Below are positions 16,442 to 25,879 of a DNA stretch of 64,000 nt, piece by piece; the first letter of the stretch is position 1, and the number at the start of each line of letters is the position of its first letter. The position numbers and the translations under genes are program-made. This DNA is from an uncultured Cellulomonas sp. (GTDB taxonomy: Bacteria > Actinomycetota > Actinomycetes > Actinomycetales > Cellulomonadaceae): positions 186,001 through 250,000 of the forward strand of contig NZ_CANLTL010000002.1 of NCBI RefSeq assembly GCF_947494015.1. The letters are read 5' to 3'. The notes beneath the pieces were generated by a model. That model was not told the origin of the DNA and made no database searches. It worked only from the letters and a program-made list of their open reading frames with translations.

Positions 16442-16702
16442 ATGACGACCACCACGCCCGCCGACGGCACCATCACGATGTACTCCACGACCTGGTGCGG
16501 GTACTGCCGCCGGCTCAAGACGCAGCTCGACTGCGTCGGCATCGCCTACACCGAGGTGAACATCGAGCAGGACCCGGCTGCGGCGACGTTCGTGGAGAAG
16601 GTCAACGGTGGCAACCAGACGGTGCCGACCGTGGTGTTCCCCGACGGCTCGGCCGCCACGAACCCGTCGCTCGCGGACGTCAAGGCGCGCCTGGGCGTCT
16701 GA
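16442..16702 (+). CDS. mrx1: Mycoredoxin (glutaredoxin-fold, mycothiol-dependent)
   Basis: 86 aa with a thioredoxin/glutaredoxin fold. The active site is W-C19-G-Y-C22, the CGYC of mycoredoxin-1. The cis-Pro segment TVPTVVFPDGS and the helix VEKVNGGNQ are characteristic. It reduces mycothiol-mixed disulfides on proteins in the cytoplasm. ATG 16442 has GGAGG seven bases upstream. It is divergent from uvrD2 and convergent with nudC, the same order as Rv3198c-Rv3198A-Rv3199c. A hairpin at 16749-16770 probably ends transcription. Confidence 0.93.
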   Translation: MTTTTPADGTITMYSTTWCGYCRRLKTQLDCVGIAYTEVNIEQDPAAATFVEKVNGGNQTVPTVVFPDGSAATNPSLADVKARLGV

Positions 16703-16748
16703 CCCGGGGGCCGCGCGGCGCCGCTGCTGGCTCCGCGCGGCGCCCGCT

Positions 16749-16770
16749 GCCGTCCGCGGTGGCGGACGGC
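16749..16770 (+). terminator. Hairpin downstream of mycoredoxin
   Basis: GCCGTCCGC paired with GCGGACGGC around a four-base loop, 46 bases after the mycoredoxin stop. It is in the convergent gap with nudC, so it may serve both directions. Confidence 0.5.
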
Positions 16771-16875
16771 GAGGTCGTCGGCGGCGTGGTGCCTCGGCGC
16801 CGTGATCGCCCCAGTGGTCTCCGGCGACGTCGCCGCCGGCGCGGTCCCGGCACCGCGGAACCCCGTGCCGGCGCG

Positions 16876-17934
16876 CTACTCCCCGGCGAGCGGCGCGCCG
16901 GCCCACTCCTCGATCAGCGCCCGCGCGATCGACGACCGGGACGGCAGCAGCACGGAGCGCGCCGCGACCTCGGCGGCGAGCCCGTCACGGGTGAACCACC
17001 GCGCCTCGGTGATCTCGGTCCCGTCGACGGTGATGTCCGTGGTGGTGGCCCGCGCGCGGAAGGCCAGCATGAGCGAGGCCGGGAAGGGCCAGGGCTGGCT
17101 GCCCCGGTAGACGACCTCGCCGATCGTGACCCCGACCTCCTCCTCGACCTCGCGGCGCACCGCCTGCTCGAGCCCCTCCCCCGGCTCGACGTAGCCCGCG
17201 AGCGTGGAGTAGCGGCGCTCGGGCCAGTGGGCGGCGTGCCCCAGCAGGATCCGGTCGGCGTCGTCGACGACGGCCATGATCACCGCCGGGTCGGTGCGGG
17301 GGTACTGGTCGCGCCCCTCGGTGGGGCAGTGCCGCACCCAGCCGGAGTGCCCCACGACGGTCGGTGTCCCGCACCGCGGGCAGCACCGGTGGCTGCGGTG
17401 CCAGGCCGCGAGCGCGACCGCCGTCACGCCGAGCCCGGCGTCGCGGGCGGGCATCGTGGCCCCGACCGCACGCATGTGGGACCACTCGAGCGACTCCAGC
17501 CGCAGCGCGAGCTGCGCGGACGCGTCGTCGTGGCCGGCGACCGGTGCGGTGGCGGCGTCGGCGCGGTCGGTCACGGGCGCCTCGGGCGCGGTGGCCTCGG
17601 ACGCGGTGGCCTCGGACGCGGTGGCGGCGTCGGGCGCTGGTGCCGGGTCGGCGAGCACGCGGGCGAGGTAGCCGCGCTCGGTGTCCGCACCCAGGAACAG
17701 CCAGCCGTCGTCCGCGGGGTCGAGCGCCTCAGCCTCCGCCGGCTCCACCAGCCGGAGCGCCGGCGAGGTCGACGCTGACGACGCGCCGGACGCCGTCGCG
17801 ACCAGTCCCCCGCGGACCAGGACCACCCGGGTGGAGGGGTCGGCGCGCAGCCGCGTCAGCAGCTGCGGATCGGCCCGGCGCTCGGCCGCGCGGTCGACGG
17901 TCGCACGGGCCAGGGGCAGGTCGGTCCAGTTCAC
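16876..17934 (-). CDS. nudC: NAD(+)/NADH diphosphatase (RNA deNADding), NudC
   Basis: 352 aa. The order is an N-terminal domain, a zinc-ribbon segment (RCCPRCGTPT, then RHCPTEG), a Nudix domain with the box GEGLEQAVRREVEEEVGV, and the NADH-specific motif SQPWPFPASLM. NudC hydrolyses NAD(H) and NAD-capped RNA to NMN and a monophosphate. An Ala/Glu/Thr-rich linker (about 100-130, with repeats of ASEAT) is longer than usual and is reflected in a repetitive DNA stretch. ATG 17934 is the start. It is convergent with mycoredoxin and divergent from the phosphotransferase gene. Confidence 0.93.
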   Translation of the reverse strand: MNWTDLPLARATVDRAAERRADPQLLTRLRADPSTRVVLVRGGLVATASGASSASTSPALRLVEPAEAEALDPADDGWLFLGADTERGYLARVLADPAPAPDAATASEATASEATAPEAPVTDRADAATAPVAGHDDASAQLALRLESLEWSHMRAVGATMPARDAGLGVTAVALAAWHRSHRCCPRCGTPTVVGHSGWVRHCPTEGRDQYPRTDPAVIMAVVDDADRILLGHAAHWPERRYSTLAGYVEPGEGLEQAVRREVEEEVGVTIGEVVYRGSQPWPFPASLMLAFRARATTTDITVDGTEITEARWFTRDGLAAEVAARSVLLPSRSSIARALIEEWAGAPLAGE

Positions 17935-18010
17935 GCCGTCACGCTAACCCGCACGGGACACGCCCGCGCCGGGGCGCCGGATCCGCGCGGGCGCGCTCTA
18001 CCCTGGCGTC

Positions 18011-18949
18011 GTGCCTCGTTCCCCGCTCGCGCTCGCCGCCCTCGCGACGGTGGCCATCCCCGGGATGGACGCCTTCGACGTCCGCCGCCCGGCTCCCGGC
18101 GGCGGGGATCACGACGTCGCCGTGGTGATCGACTCCGAGCGACGCCGGTGGGTCGTGCGCGCCCCCGCGAGCCCGGCTGCCGGCGCGTCCCTGGAGGCGG
18201 AGACCGCGCTACTCGAGCTGCTCGCCGAGCACGTCGACGCGGGCCGGGTCCCGTTCCGGGTACCGCGCCCGGCCGGCTTCGCGCACCTGCCCGAGGGCGG
18301 TCGCGCCGTGGTGCACCGCGAGGTCGCCGGCCGACCGCTGCGGATCGACGCACTGGCGGCCGGACCGGGGCTCGCCGCATCGCTCGGCCGGGCGATCGCC
18401 GCCCTGCACGAGCTGCCGGTCGACCTGGTCGAGAACGCCGGCCTGCCGACCTACGACGCGGCGTCGTACCGGGCGCGGCGGCTCGCCGAGCTGGACGAGG
18501 CCGCCCGGACCGGCAAGGTCCCCCCCGCGCTGCTGCGCCGGTGGGAGGAGCAGCTCGAGGACGTCTCGATGTGGCGCTTCCAGCCGACCGTCGTGCACGG
18601 CGACCTCAGCGCCGAGCACGTGCTCAGCGACGGGATGACGGTGACCGGCGTGCTGGCCTGGGGGGACACGCAGGTGGCCGACCCCGCCGACGACCTGGCA
18701 TGGCTGGTCGTGGCCGCACCCGAGGACGCCGTCGAGTCCATCATGGAGGCGTACCAGCTGCGCCGCACCGAGCTCACCGACCCGCACCTGCTGGACCGGG
18801 CGCTGCTCGCGGGCGAGCTCGCCCTGGCGCGCTGGCTGCTGTACGGCGTGCGATCCGGTGACCCGGCGGTCGTCGCCGACGCGGTGGGGATGCTCGAGGA
18901 GCTGGACGACCACACCCACGCCGCCGACACCGAACCCTCCCTGGCCTGA
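18011..18949 (+). CDS. APH-family phosphotransferase (macrolide 2'-phosphotransferase-like)
   Basis: 312 aa from GTG 18011. The aminoglycoside/macrolide-phosphotransferase fold shows the catalytic loop VVHGDLSAEHVL (Brenner-type HGDxxxxH) and the metal-binding Asp in GVLAWGDTQVADPADDLAWL. The N-lobe includes RRWVVRAPASPAAGAS, near where the ATP-binding Lys usually lies; here Arg takes its place, as in many macrolide kinases. Chromosomal genes of this type are widespread in actinobacteria and rarely proven resistance genes. It fills the slot between nudC and the adn pair. Proximity to whiB7, a resistance regulator, is suggestive only. Confidence 0.8.
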   Translation: MPRSPLALAALATVAIPGMDAFDVRRPAPGGGDHDVAVVIDSERRRWVVRAPASPAAGASLEAETALLELLAEHVDAGRVPFRVPRPAGFAHLPEGGRAVVHREVAGRPLRIDALAAGPGLAASLGRAIAALHELPVDLVENAGLPTYDAASYRARRLAELDEAARTGKVPPALLRRWEEQLEDVSMWRFQPTVVHGDLSAEHVLSDGMTVTGVLAWGDTQVADPADDLAWLVVAAPEDAVESIMEAYQLRRTELTDPHLLDRALLAGELALARWLLYGVRSGDPAVVADAVGMLEELDDHTHAADTEPSLA

Positions 18950-18999
18950 TCCTCGCCGAGCGGTGGCCGGGCGTCCGGTGACCCCGGCGTCCCGACGGC

Positions 19000-21900
19000 T
19001 CACCCGGTCGACGCCTCCTCGAGCAGGGCCTCGATCTCCGACTCGTCCAGCAGCCGCTCCGGCGTGACGGTCTGCCCCGTCCCGACGTAGCAGAACGCCG
19101 CATCCACCCGGTCGATCGGCGTACCCGACCACCTGGACCACGCGAGCCGGTAGACGGCAAGCTGCACCTCTCGGGCGCGTGCGGCGACGGCGTCGGCCGG
19201 TGGGCGGCCGGTCTTCCAGTCCACCACGGTGACCCTGCCGTCGGGGCCGTCGAACACCGCGTCGACCCGGCACCGCAGCACGTAGCCGGCGACCGGGGTC
19301 TCGATGTCGACCTCGACGGCCCGGGGGCGCATCGCCGCCCAGGGCGTGGCCAGGAACCGTGCCCGCAGCTCCGCGCCGCCGGCGTCGACCGGCACCGAGT
19401 CGTCGTCCGCCCCGGGCAGCGCCTCGACGTCGACGAGCGACGCGGACCCGAAGTAGCGCTCGACCCACGCGTGGAAGTCCGTGCCGCGCCGCGCCTGCAC
19501 CGACGGCTCGAGCGGGACCGGCCGGCGCAGCGCCTCGGCGAAGGCGGCCCGGTCGGCGGCGAGCCGGACGACGGCGGAGGCGGACAGGTGCGGGGGGAGC
19601 GGGACGTCGGCGCGCGGCTCACGGAGCCGGTCCCGCTCCGCGAGCAGCAGCTCGGCCGTCCGCCGCAGGGACATCTCGGCCCCCAGGCCCGGACCGGCGG
19701 CCGCGGGGTCCGCGGGGTCGGGACCGGCGCCGTCCCGGGACCCGGCCTGCTCGGCGGGCCCGGCGCTGCTCCCGCGCTCACCCTCCTCGGGCAGCACGGC
19801 CAGCGCGGACCGGACGGCGGCCGCGGCGGCGACGACCCGTGCACGCCGCGGTCCGGCACCGAACGGGTCGGTCGGCCAGGTGTGGGTCACCGGTTCGGCG
19901 GTGCGTGGGTTGACCGCACCGAGCCCCGGTTCGGCGGCCCACCCGTCGGGCTGGACGAGGCCGGCACGCACCAGCTCCTGCAGGAACGCCGACGGCGGCT
20001 GGGGCTCCTTGCGGTCGCGCCACCACGACCCGCTGAGCAGCAGCGCGGAGCGGGCCCGGGTCAGGGCGACGTAGGCCAGCCGGCGCTCCTCGGCGACCTC
20101 GTGCGCGCCCACGTCGCGGCGGAACTGCTTGCGGCGTGACTCGAGCTCCTTCTGGTCCACCGCGTCGTCGATCACCAGGACGGGCAGCTCGTCCGCGTCC
20201 CCACGCAACGGGTACGGCAGCACGCCGAGCCCCGTCAGCCACCCGCCCGCCGCGGGACCGTGCGGACCGGTCGTCGACGTGGCCGGCAGGACGCCGTCGG
20301 TCATGCCGGCCACCGCGACGACGTCCCACTCGAGCCCCTTGGCCGCGTGGATGGTGATGAGCTGGACGGCGTCCGGGTCCGGCTCGGTCACCGGCCGGTC
20401 CAGCCCCCGCTCCTCGCGCGCGGCCGCGTCGATCCAGGCCAGGAACGCGCCCAACGTGGGGGCGTCCGCACCGTCGCTGAACTGCACGGCGACGTCGCGG
20501 AACGCGTCGAGGTGGGCTCTCGCGCGGCCGGGGCTCACCCCCGGACGGGCGGCCACCTCGATGTCGAGCCCGAGCAGCCGCTCCGCCTCACCGACCAGCT
20601 CGGGCAGCGACAGGTAGGTGTGCGAGCGCAGCGTCCGCAGCAGACCGGCGAGGTCCTCGAGCCGGTCCCGGGCGGCGTCGGTCAGGGACCGTCCGGTGTG
20701 GCTGCGCCACGCCCGCGGCGGCAGGTCGTCGAGCGCATCGACGATGCTGCGCTCGTCGACCACGTCACCCTCCACCAGGACGGCCCCGCCGGCGTCCAGG
20801 GCGACGTCCCCGCCCGGGTCGTCCGTCCGGTCCACCGCCGCACCACGGTCCGCCGAGGCGCGGTCGGCGCTGCCGGCCCCGTGGGCGCGCGCCAGCTCAC
20901 CGGCCCAGTGCCCGAGCGCATGCAGGTCCGCAGCGCCCAGCTGCACCCGTGCACCGGTGAGCAGGCGCATCAGCGCGTCGCCGCGTGACGGGTCGTGCGC
21001 CACCCGCAGCACCGACACCAGGTCCACCACCTCCGGCGTGTGCAGCAGCCCGCCGAGCCCGACCACCTCCACGGGAAGGCCGGCGCCGCGGAGCGCGACC
21101 TCCAGGGCGTCGAACTGCGAGCGCTTGCGACACAGGACCGCGGCGGTCACCCGGCCGCCGCCCGGTCCCCGACCGGCGGGTCGCCACCGATCGGCGACGA
21201 ACTGCGCGACCGCAGCGGCCTCCTGCTCGACCGTGGCGGGGTAGACCGAGCGCACCGTCCCGGCTGCGGCGCGGGGAGCGGCCACGAGCGGGGGGACATC
21301 GACCAGCCGGGCGACGTCCGGCGCACCCGGATCACGACGTGGGGCACGCAGCGGCCCCGCGACAGCGTTCGCGGCAGCGAGCACCGCGTGGTCGTTGCGC
21401 CACGACGTCGACAGGTAGCGCACCTCGGCCGGCGCGGTCCGACCGTCGACGACCCGCGGGAACCGCTCCGGGAAGCGCTCGAGCCCGCCGGCGCTCGCAC
21501 CACGCCAGCCGTAGATGGACTGGTGCGGGTCCCCCACCGCGGTCACGGGGTGGCCCCCGCCGAACAGCGCCGAGAGCAGCTCGAGCTGCGCGTGGGAGGT
21601 GTCCTGGTACTCGTCGAGCAGCACGACCCGGAACCGGGACCGCTCGGTCAGCCCCACCGCGTCCACCTCCCGGGCCAGCCGGGCCGCGATGGTGACCTGG
21701 TCCCCGAAGTCGATGACGTCCGCGACGCGCTTGCGCCGGTGGTACGCCTCGACGACGTCGAGCAGGCGCGCGCGCTCACCGAGCGACCGCACCAGGGCCG
21801 CGACCTCGGCGTACGGGCCCTTCTTGCGTGGCGCGTCGGGGATCTCCAGGAGCGCGGCGGCCAGGTCCTCGATGACCGACCGCGCCTGCGCCGGGGTGCA

Positions 21901-22521
21901 CAGGTGCTCCGCCAGGGCGCCGGACAGGGACAGCACGGCGTCCACGAGGGTCGAGGTGGCCGCCTCGGTCTCCAGGTCGCCTGCCCACGACTCCACCACG
22001 GCGTGCGCCAGCTGCCACTGCCCCGCCTCGCCGAGCAGACGGGACGTGGGCTCGATCCCGAGCCGCAGGGCGTGGTCGGTCACGATGGAGGCGGCGTAGG
22101 AGTTGTACGTCGAGACCGTCGGGCGGGCCAGGTCGAGGCCGCGACCGGTGACCGCACCGGCCCCGGGCGAGGCTCCGTCGGCCCCGGCGGCCGACCCCTC
22201 GGTGGTCCGCAGCGACGCGGGCAGCGCGAGCCCGGCGCCCGGCACGGCACGCAGCAGCCGCCGCAGCCGTAGCCGGACGCGGTCGCCGAGCTCGGCCGCG
22301 GCCTTGCGGGTGAAGGTCAGCCCCAGCACCTCGTGCGGCGCCACGTGCCCGTTGGCGATCAGCCACACGACCCGCGCCGCCATGGTCTCGGTCTTGCCCG
22401 ACCCCGCGCCGGCCACCACGAGCAGGGGCTCGAGCGGTGCCTCGATGATCCGGACCTGGTCGGGCGTCGGTGGGTCGCGCTCGAGCAGGCGCGCGATCTC
22501 CACCGCCGTCAGCGTGCTCAC
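19000..22521 (-). CDS. adnB: AdnB-like helicase-nuclease subunit
   Basis: 1173 aa. An N-terminal UvrD-like helicase has Walker A GAGSGKT (K43), motif II LLDEYQDTSHAQ, GDPHQSIYGWRGA, and motif VI YVALTRARSALL. A low-complexity linker (about 905-945) leads to a C-terminal PD-(D/E)xK nuclease of the RecB type (RGTDFHAWVERYF, then VVDWKTGRPP with the catalytic D-WK). With the upstream subunit it forms AdnAB, which resects double-strand breaks in mycobacteria in place of RecBCD. In the known complex this subunit is the main motor. GTG 22521 overlaps the adnA stop by four bases (GTGA), indicating translational coupling. All helicase and nuclease motifs look intact. Confidence 0.92.
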   Translation of the reverse strand: MSTLTAVEIARLLERDPPTPDQVRIIEAPLEPLLVVAGAGSGKTETMAARVVWLIANGHVAPHEVLGLTFTRKAAAELGDRVRLRLRRLLRAVPGAGLALPASLRTTEGSAAGADGASPGAGAVTGRGLDLARPTVSTYNSYAASIVTDHALRLGIEPTSRLLGEAGQWQLAHAVVESWAGDLETEAATSTLVDAVLSLSGALAEHLCTPAQARSVIEDLAAALLEIPDAPRKKGPYAEVAALVRSLGERARLLDVVEAYHRRKRVADVIDFGDQVTIAARLAREVDAVGLTERSRFRVVLLDEYQDTSHAQLELLSALFGGGHPVTAVGDPHQSIYGWRGASAGGLERFPERFPRVVDGRTAPAEVRYLSTSWRNDHAVLAAANAVAGPLRAPRRDPGAPDVARLVDVPPLVAAPRAAAGTVRSVYPATVEQEAAAVAQFVADRWRPAGRGPGGGRVTAAVLCRKRSQFDALEVALRGAGLPVEVVGLGGLLHTPEVVDLVSVLRVAHDPSRGDALMRLLTGARVQLGAADLHALGHWAGELARAHGAGSADRASADRGAAVDRTDDPGGDVALDAGGAVLVEGDVVDERSIVDALDDLPPRAWRSHTGRSLTDAARDRLEDLAGLLRTLRSHTYLSLPELVGEAERLLGLDIEVAARPGVSPGRARAHLDAFRDVAVQFSDGADAPTLGAFLAWIDAAAREERGLDRPVTEPDPDAVQLITIHAAKGLEWDVVAVAGMTDGVLPATSTTGPHGPAAGGWLTGLGVLPYPLRGDADELPVLVIDDAVDQKELESRRKQFRRDVGAHEVAEERRLAYVALTRARSALLLSGSWWRDRKEPQPPSAFLQELVRAGLVQPDGWAAEPGLGAVNPRTAEPVTHTWPTDPFGAGPRRARVVAAAAAVRSALAVLPEEGERGSSAGPAEQAGSRDGAGPDPADPAAAGPGLGAEMSLRRTAELLLAERDRLREPRADVPLPPHLSASAVVRLAADRAAFAEALRRPVPLEPSVQARRGTDFHAWVERYFGSASLVDVEALPGADDDSVPVDAGGAELRARFLATPWAAMRPRAVEVDIETPVAGYVLRCRVDAVFDGPDGRVTVVDWKTGRPPADAVAARAREVQLAVYRLAWSRWSGTPIDRVDAAFCYVGTGQTVTPERLLDESEIEALLEEASTG

Positions 22522-25500
22522 TCGACCACCTGCCGACCCTCGGTGCGCACCGGGCAGCTGGCTCGCACCGGGCACATCTCGCACAGGTCGTTGACGCGCG
22601 CGGTGAACGCGGACGCCGCCATGGTGGTCGCGACCCCCTCGACCATCGTGCGCGCCCAGCTCGACCCGTCCTCGGCCACCTCGAGCGCGCCCTGGGCACG
22701 CACGGTCGCCCTGGCGCCGAGCGCGACGAAGACGAGCTGCGCGCCCGCGCTGCGGGTCCCCGGCGGCAGGGCGTCGAACGCACCCTCGGCGACGGCGAGC
22801 TGGTAGCTGCCGAGCTGAGGGTTGAGATCGGTCTCCGCCGCGCTGGGTGCCCGCTTGCCGGTCTTCAGGTCGACGATGCGCACGACCCCCGCGCCGACGT
22901 CCTCCACCCGGTCGACGACGCCGCGCAGCACGGCGCGGTCCAGCTCGACGCTGAACTCCGCCTCGCGCAGCACGGCCCGACCGGCCTCGGCGACGTAGGC
23001 GGCCAGCCGACCGATCATGCGCTCGGCACGCCGACGCTCGGCGACCGACGGCCAGCCGGGAGCCAGGCCCAGCTCCGGCCAGCGCCGGTCGAGCTCCGCG
23101 AGCATCTCGGTCTCGGTGCCGTGCGGCAGCGACTGCGCGATGGCGTGCACCAGCGTGCCGAGGGTCTGGCTGGTGCCGTCGGCCACGGTCCCGCCCGCGG
23201 ACTCCAGCGCCCACCGCAGCGCGCACGTGGAGACCGTCTCCGCCTTGGACGGCGACACCGGGACCTTCTCGTCCGCCGCCCACAGCGGGGCCGCGGTGGT
23301 GACCGCGGCGAGCCCGTGCCAGCCGGCCGGGTCCGCACCCTCCACGCCGGCCCGGGCCAGCCGGGCGAGCAGCGACGCCGCCTCCGCGTCGACCGCACCG
23401 CGCGGCTCGCCGAGTCCGGCCTCGAGCCGCGAGCGGAGCAGTCCCACCAGGCCGCGCAGGTCCAGGGGTGTCGGCGCACCGGCGAGGCGCGGGTCGCGCG
23501 CCTGCGCCGCCTCCCCGGCCGTGCCCCCGCCGAGGTCCGGCGGCTGCACGAGGTCGATGAACGGGGACGGCTGCTGGTCGGCGTCCGACACGGCGGTGAC
23601 CAGCAGCGCGACGCGGGCTCGGGAGGTGGCCAGGGCGAACGACCGCAGCTCGTCCGCGAGCACGGCGGTGCGTGCCTGCGCCCCGGCGACGTGGCCGTCC
23701 TGCGCGCGGCCGGCGAGCAGCTCGACCAGCCCCTGGGCGCCCAGCAGGGAGTCCCGCAGCCGCAGGTCGGGCCAGGTGCCGTCCTGCACGCCCGCGACCA
23801 CGACGACGTCCCACTCCCGGCCGGCTGCGCCGGCGGGGGTCAGGACCGGCACGGTGCGGCCGACGGCGCCCTGGGCGGCCAGGCTGTCGGCCGGCAGGTC
23901 CTGCGACTCCAGGTAGTCCACGAACGCCAGCGGTGGCGACTGCGGCATCCGGTCGGCAAACGTCTCGGCCGCGCGGAACAGGGCCATCACGGCGTCGAGG
24001 TCGCGGTCGGCCCGGGCCGCGGCCGGACCGCCCGCGAGCGCCGCCCGCCGCCACGGCTCGGCCAGCCCCGCCGCCGACCACAGGGACCACAGGACGGTCT
24101 GGGCGGTCGCCGCCGGCTCCAGACCGGCCAGCCGCCCGGCCGCGAGCAGCCCCGCCAGGCGCTGCGGACCCCGACGCACCGTGGCCGGCAGCGTCGCGGT
24201 CCGGGCCGGGTCGGCGAGCATCTCGACCAGCAGGGCGTCGCTCGCCCGCCCACCGCCACCGGCGAGCTCCTCGGCGCGCAGCGCCCGGCGGACCCGGCGC
24301 AGTCCCACCGCGTCGGCGCCACCGTACGGCGAGGTCAGCAGGCTGACCGCGGCGTCGGCGTCCAGCGCCGACGGGTCCAGGGCGCAGCGCAGCGCGAGCA
24401 GCAGCGGGCGCACCGCCGGCTCCTCGCGCAGCGGGACGTCGCTGCCGAGCACCGAGACGGGCACGGACGCCCCGGCGAGCGCGCGTCGCAGGGCGGCGAC
24501 CTGGCCACCGGACCGCGCAACGACCGCCATCCGGTCCCACGGCACACCACGCTCGAGGTGCGCGGCCCGCAGCGCGTGCGCCACGTAGGCCGCCTCCTGC
24601 GCGGCACTGGGCAGGACGGCGACCCGCGCCGTCGTCGGGTCGTGGTCCCCGCGGCCCGAGCCGGCCCCGGCCGCCGGGGCGAGCTGGGGTGCGGACGCCC
24701 GCCGGTGCGCCACGCCGGCCACCGCCCCGATCTCCTGGGTCACGGCCACGGTCACGTCGCGCAGCGCCGGCCCCTGCCGCCAGGCCGTGCCGAGCACGAG
24801 CTGCTCCGCGCCCAGCTCGCCGAGTCCCCGGCCGGCGACCGCTGCTCGCCCGACCAGTGCGGGGGACGCCCCGCGGAAGGTCTGCACGGCCTCATCGGGA
24901 TCGGCGAACAGCACCACGCGCGCGCCGTCGTCGGCCAGGACGCGCAGCAGGCGCGCGGTCGCGGCGGTGCTCTCCTGGTGGTCGTCGACGACCACCAGGC
25001 GCCAGCGCGGTCGCGGCGCACCCGGCAGCTCGGTCTCCCACGTCCCCAGCGCCTCGGCCGCCTCGTCGACCACGACGGCCGGGTCGTAGCGGTCGCCGGC
25101 GTCCGGCGTCGCCTGGCGCAGCTCGGTGACGTCGAGGTACTCCCGGTACAGGTGGGCCGCCGCCGTCCACTCAGGACGGCCGTGACGCCGGCCGAGGGCG
25201 GCGAGGTCCTCGGGAGCCAGACCACGCTCGGCGGCGCGCATGAGCAGGTCGCGCAGCTCGTCGCGGAAGCTGCGCAGCCCGAGCACCTCGGGCGGGACCG
25301 ACGCCGGCCAGTCCAGGGGGACGCCGTCGCCGGCGGCGTGCCCGGCCAGCAGCTCGGCCAGCAGGAGGTCCTGCTCCGGCCCGGAGATGAGCGTGGGCGC
25401 GGGCTCGCCGCGGTACGCCGCGCGGGCGCGCAGCACGGAGAACGCGGCCGAGGCCGCGGTCCGCACCACGGGCTGGCCCGCGGTGCGACGCAGCCGGGCC

Positions 25501-25787
25501 GACAGCCGGTCGCGGACGTCCGCCGCCGCCCGGCGGGTCGGCACGAGCACGAGCACGTCGTGCGGGGCGAGCCCGAGCGCGTCCGTCGCCGCGACGACCG
25601 ACTCGATCGCCGTCGTGGTCTTGCCGGTGCCCGGTGCCCCGAGCACGAGCAGCGCCGACTGCCCGCCGGCAGCGACCGCCTCGACCACCGCGCGCTGGGT
25701 CGCGTCCAGCGCCACCGCGGCACCACCCGCCGGCGACGGGCGCACGAGGCGGACGCGAGGAGCGTCCAGCAGTCCGGAGCGGTTCAC
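22518..25787 (-). CDS. adnA: AdnA-like helicase-nuclease subunit
   Basis: 1089 aa from GTG 25787. Walker A is GAPGTGKTTT (K56), but motif II reads VVVDDHQEST, where active helicases have DExQ, so the catalytic Glu is Asp. This agrees with the vestigial motor of mycobacterial AdnA. Later motifs are recognisable (ATSRARVALLVTA). The C-terminus is a RecB-type nuclease (LGTLVHAIAQSL, EAEFSVELDRAVLRG, VDLKTGKRAP). It ends with a cysteine cluster (DLCEMCPVRASCP) of the AddB/AdnA iron-sulfur kind. It is the first gene of the adnA-adnB operon and acts in end resection for recombination. Confidence 0.92.
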   Translation of the reverse strand: MNRSGLLDAPRVRLVRPSPAGGAAVALDATQRAVVEAVAAGGQSALLVLGAPGTGKTTTAIESVVAATDALGLAPHDVLVLVPTRRAAADVRDRLSARLRRTAGQPVVRTAASAAFSVLRARAAYRGEPAPTLISGPEQDLLLAELLAGHAAGDGVPLDWPASVPPEVLGLRSFRDELRDLLMRAAERGLAPEDLAALGRRHGRPEWTAAAHLYREYLDVTELRQATPDAGDRYDPAVVVDEAAEALGTWETELPGAPRPRWRLVVVDDHQESTAATARLLRVLADDGARVVLFADPDEAVQTFRGASPALVGRAAVAGRGLGELGAEQLVLGTAWRQGPALRDVTVAVTQEIGAVAGVAHRRASAPQLAPAAGAGSGRGDHDPTTARVAVLPSAAQEAAYVAHALRAAHLERGVPWDRMAVVARSGGQVAALRRALAGASVPVSVLGSDVPLREEPAVRPLLLALRCALDPSALDADAAVSLLTSPYGGADAVGLRRVRRALRAEELAGGGGRASDALLVEMLADPARTATLPATVRRGPQRLAGLLAAGRLAGLEPAATAQTVLWSLWSAAGLAEPWRRAALAGGPAAARADRDLDAVMALFRAAETFADRMPQSPPLAFVDYLESQDLPADSLAAQGAVGRTVPVLTPAGAAGREWDVVVVAGVQDGTWPDLRLRDSLLGAQGLVELLAGRAQDGHVAGAQARTAVLADELRSFALATSRARVALLVTAVSDADQQPSPFIDLVQPPDLGGGTAGEAAQARDPRLAGAPTPLDLRGLVGLLRSRLEAGLGEPRGAVDAEAASLLARLARAGVEGADPAGWHGLAAVTTAAPLWAADEKVPVSPSKAETVSTCALRWALESAGGTVADGTSQTLGTLVHAIAQSLPHGTETEMLAELDRRWPELGLAPGWPSVAERRRAERMIGRLAAYVAEAGRAVLREAEFSVELDRAVLRGVVDRVEDVGAGVVRIVDLKTGKRAPSAAETDLNPQLGSYQLAVAEGAFDALPPGTRSAGAQLVFVALGARATVRAQGALEVAEDGSSWARTMVEGVATTMAASAFTARVNDLCEMCPVRASCPVRTEGRQVVE

Positions 25788-25879
25788 GCGAGGATCACAT
25801 CACGGGCCACCCACACGCCCCGCCACCACCGCCGTCGCCCGACCCCGCACCGCCGGCGCCCGCCCCCTCGGGAGCCGGC

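Noticed and set aside
16703-16745. Repeated CCGCGCGGCGCC as a mobile-element border
   Set aside because: It is a short direct repeat in a GC-rich convergent gap, with no transposase or longer inverted ends.
18011-18949. Acquired macrolide-resistance gene
   Set aside because: Composition matches its neighbours and no mobile-element sequence surrounds it; it looks like an intrinsic chromosomal kinase-fold gene.
22522-24540. Upstream extension of the adnB frame to 24540
   Set aside because: The extra 673 residues lie antiphase inside adnA and show Arg/Gly-rich noise; the GTG overlap at 22521 with the adnA stop gives the true start.
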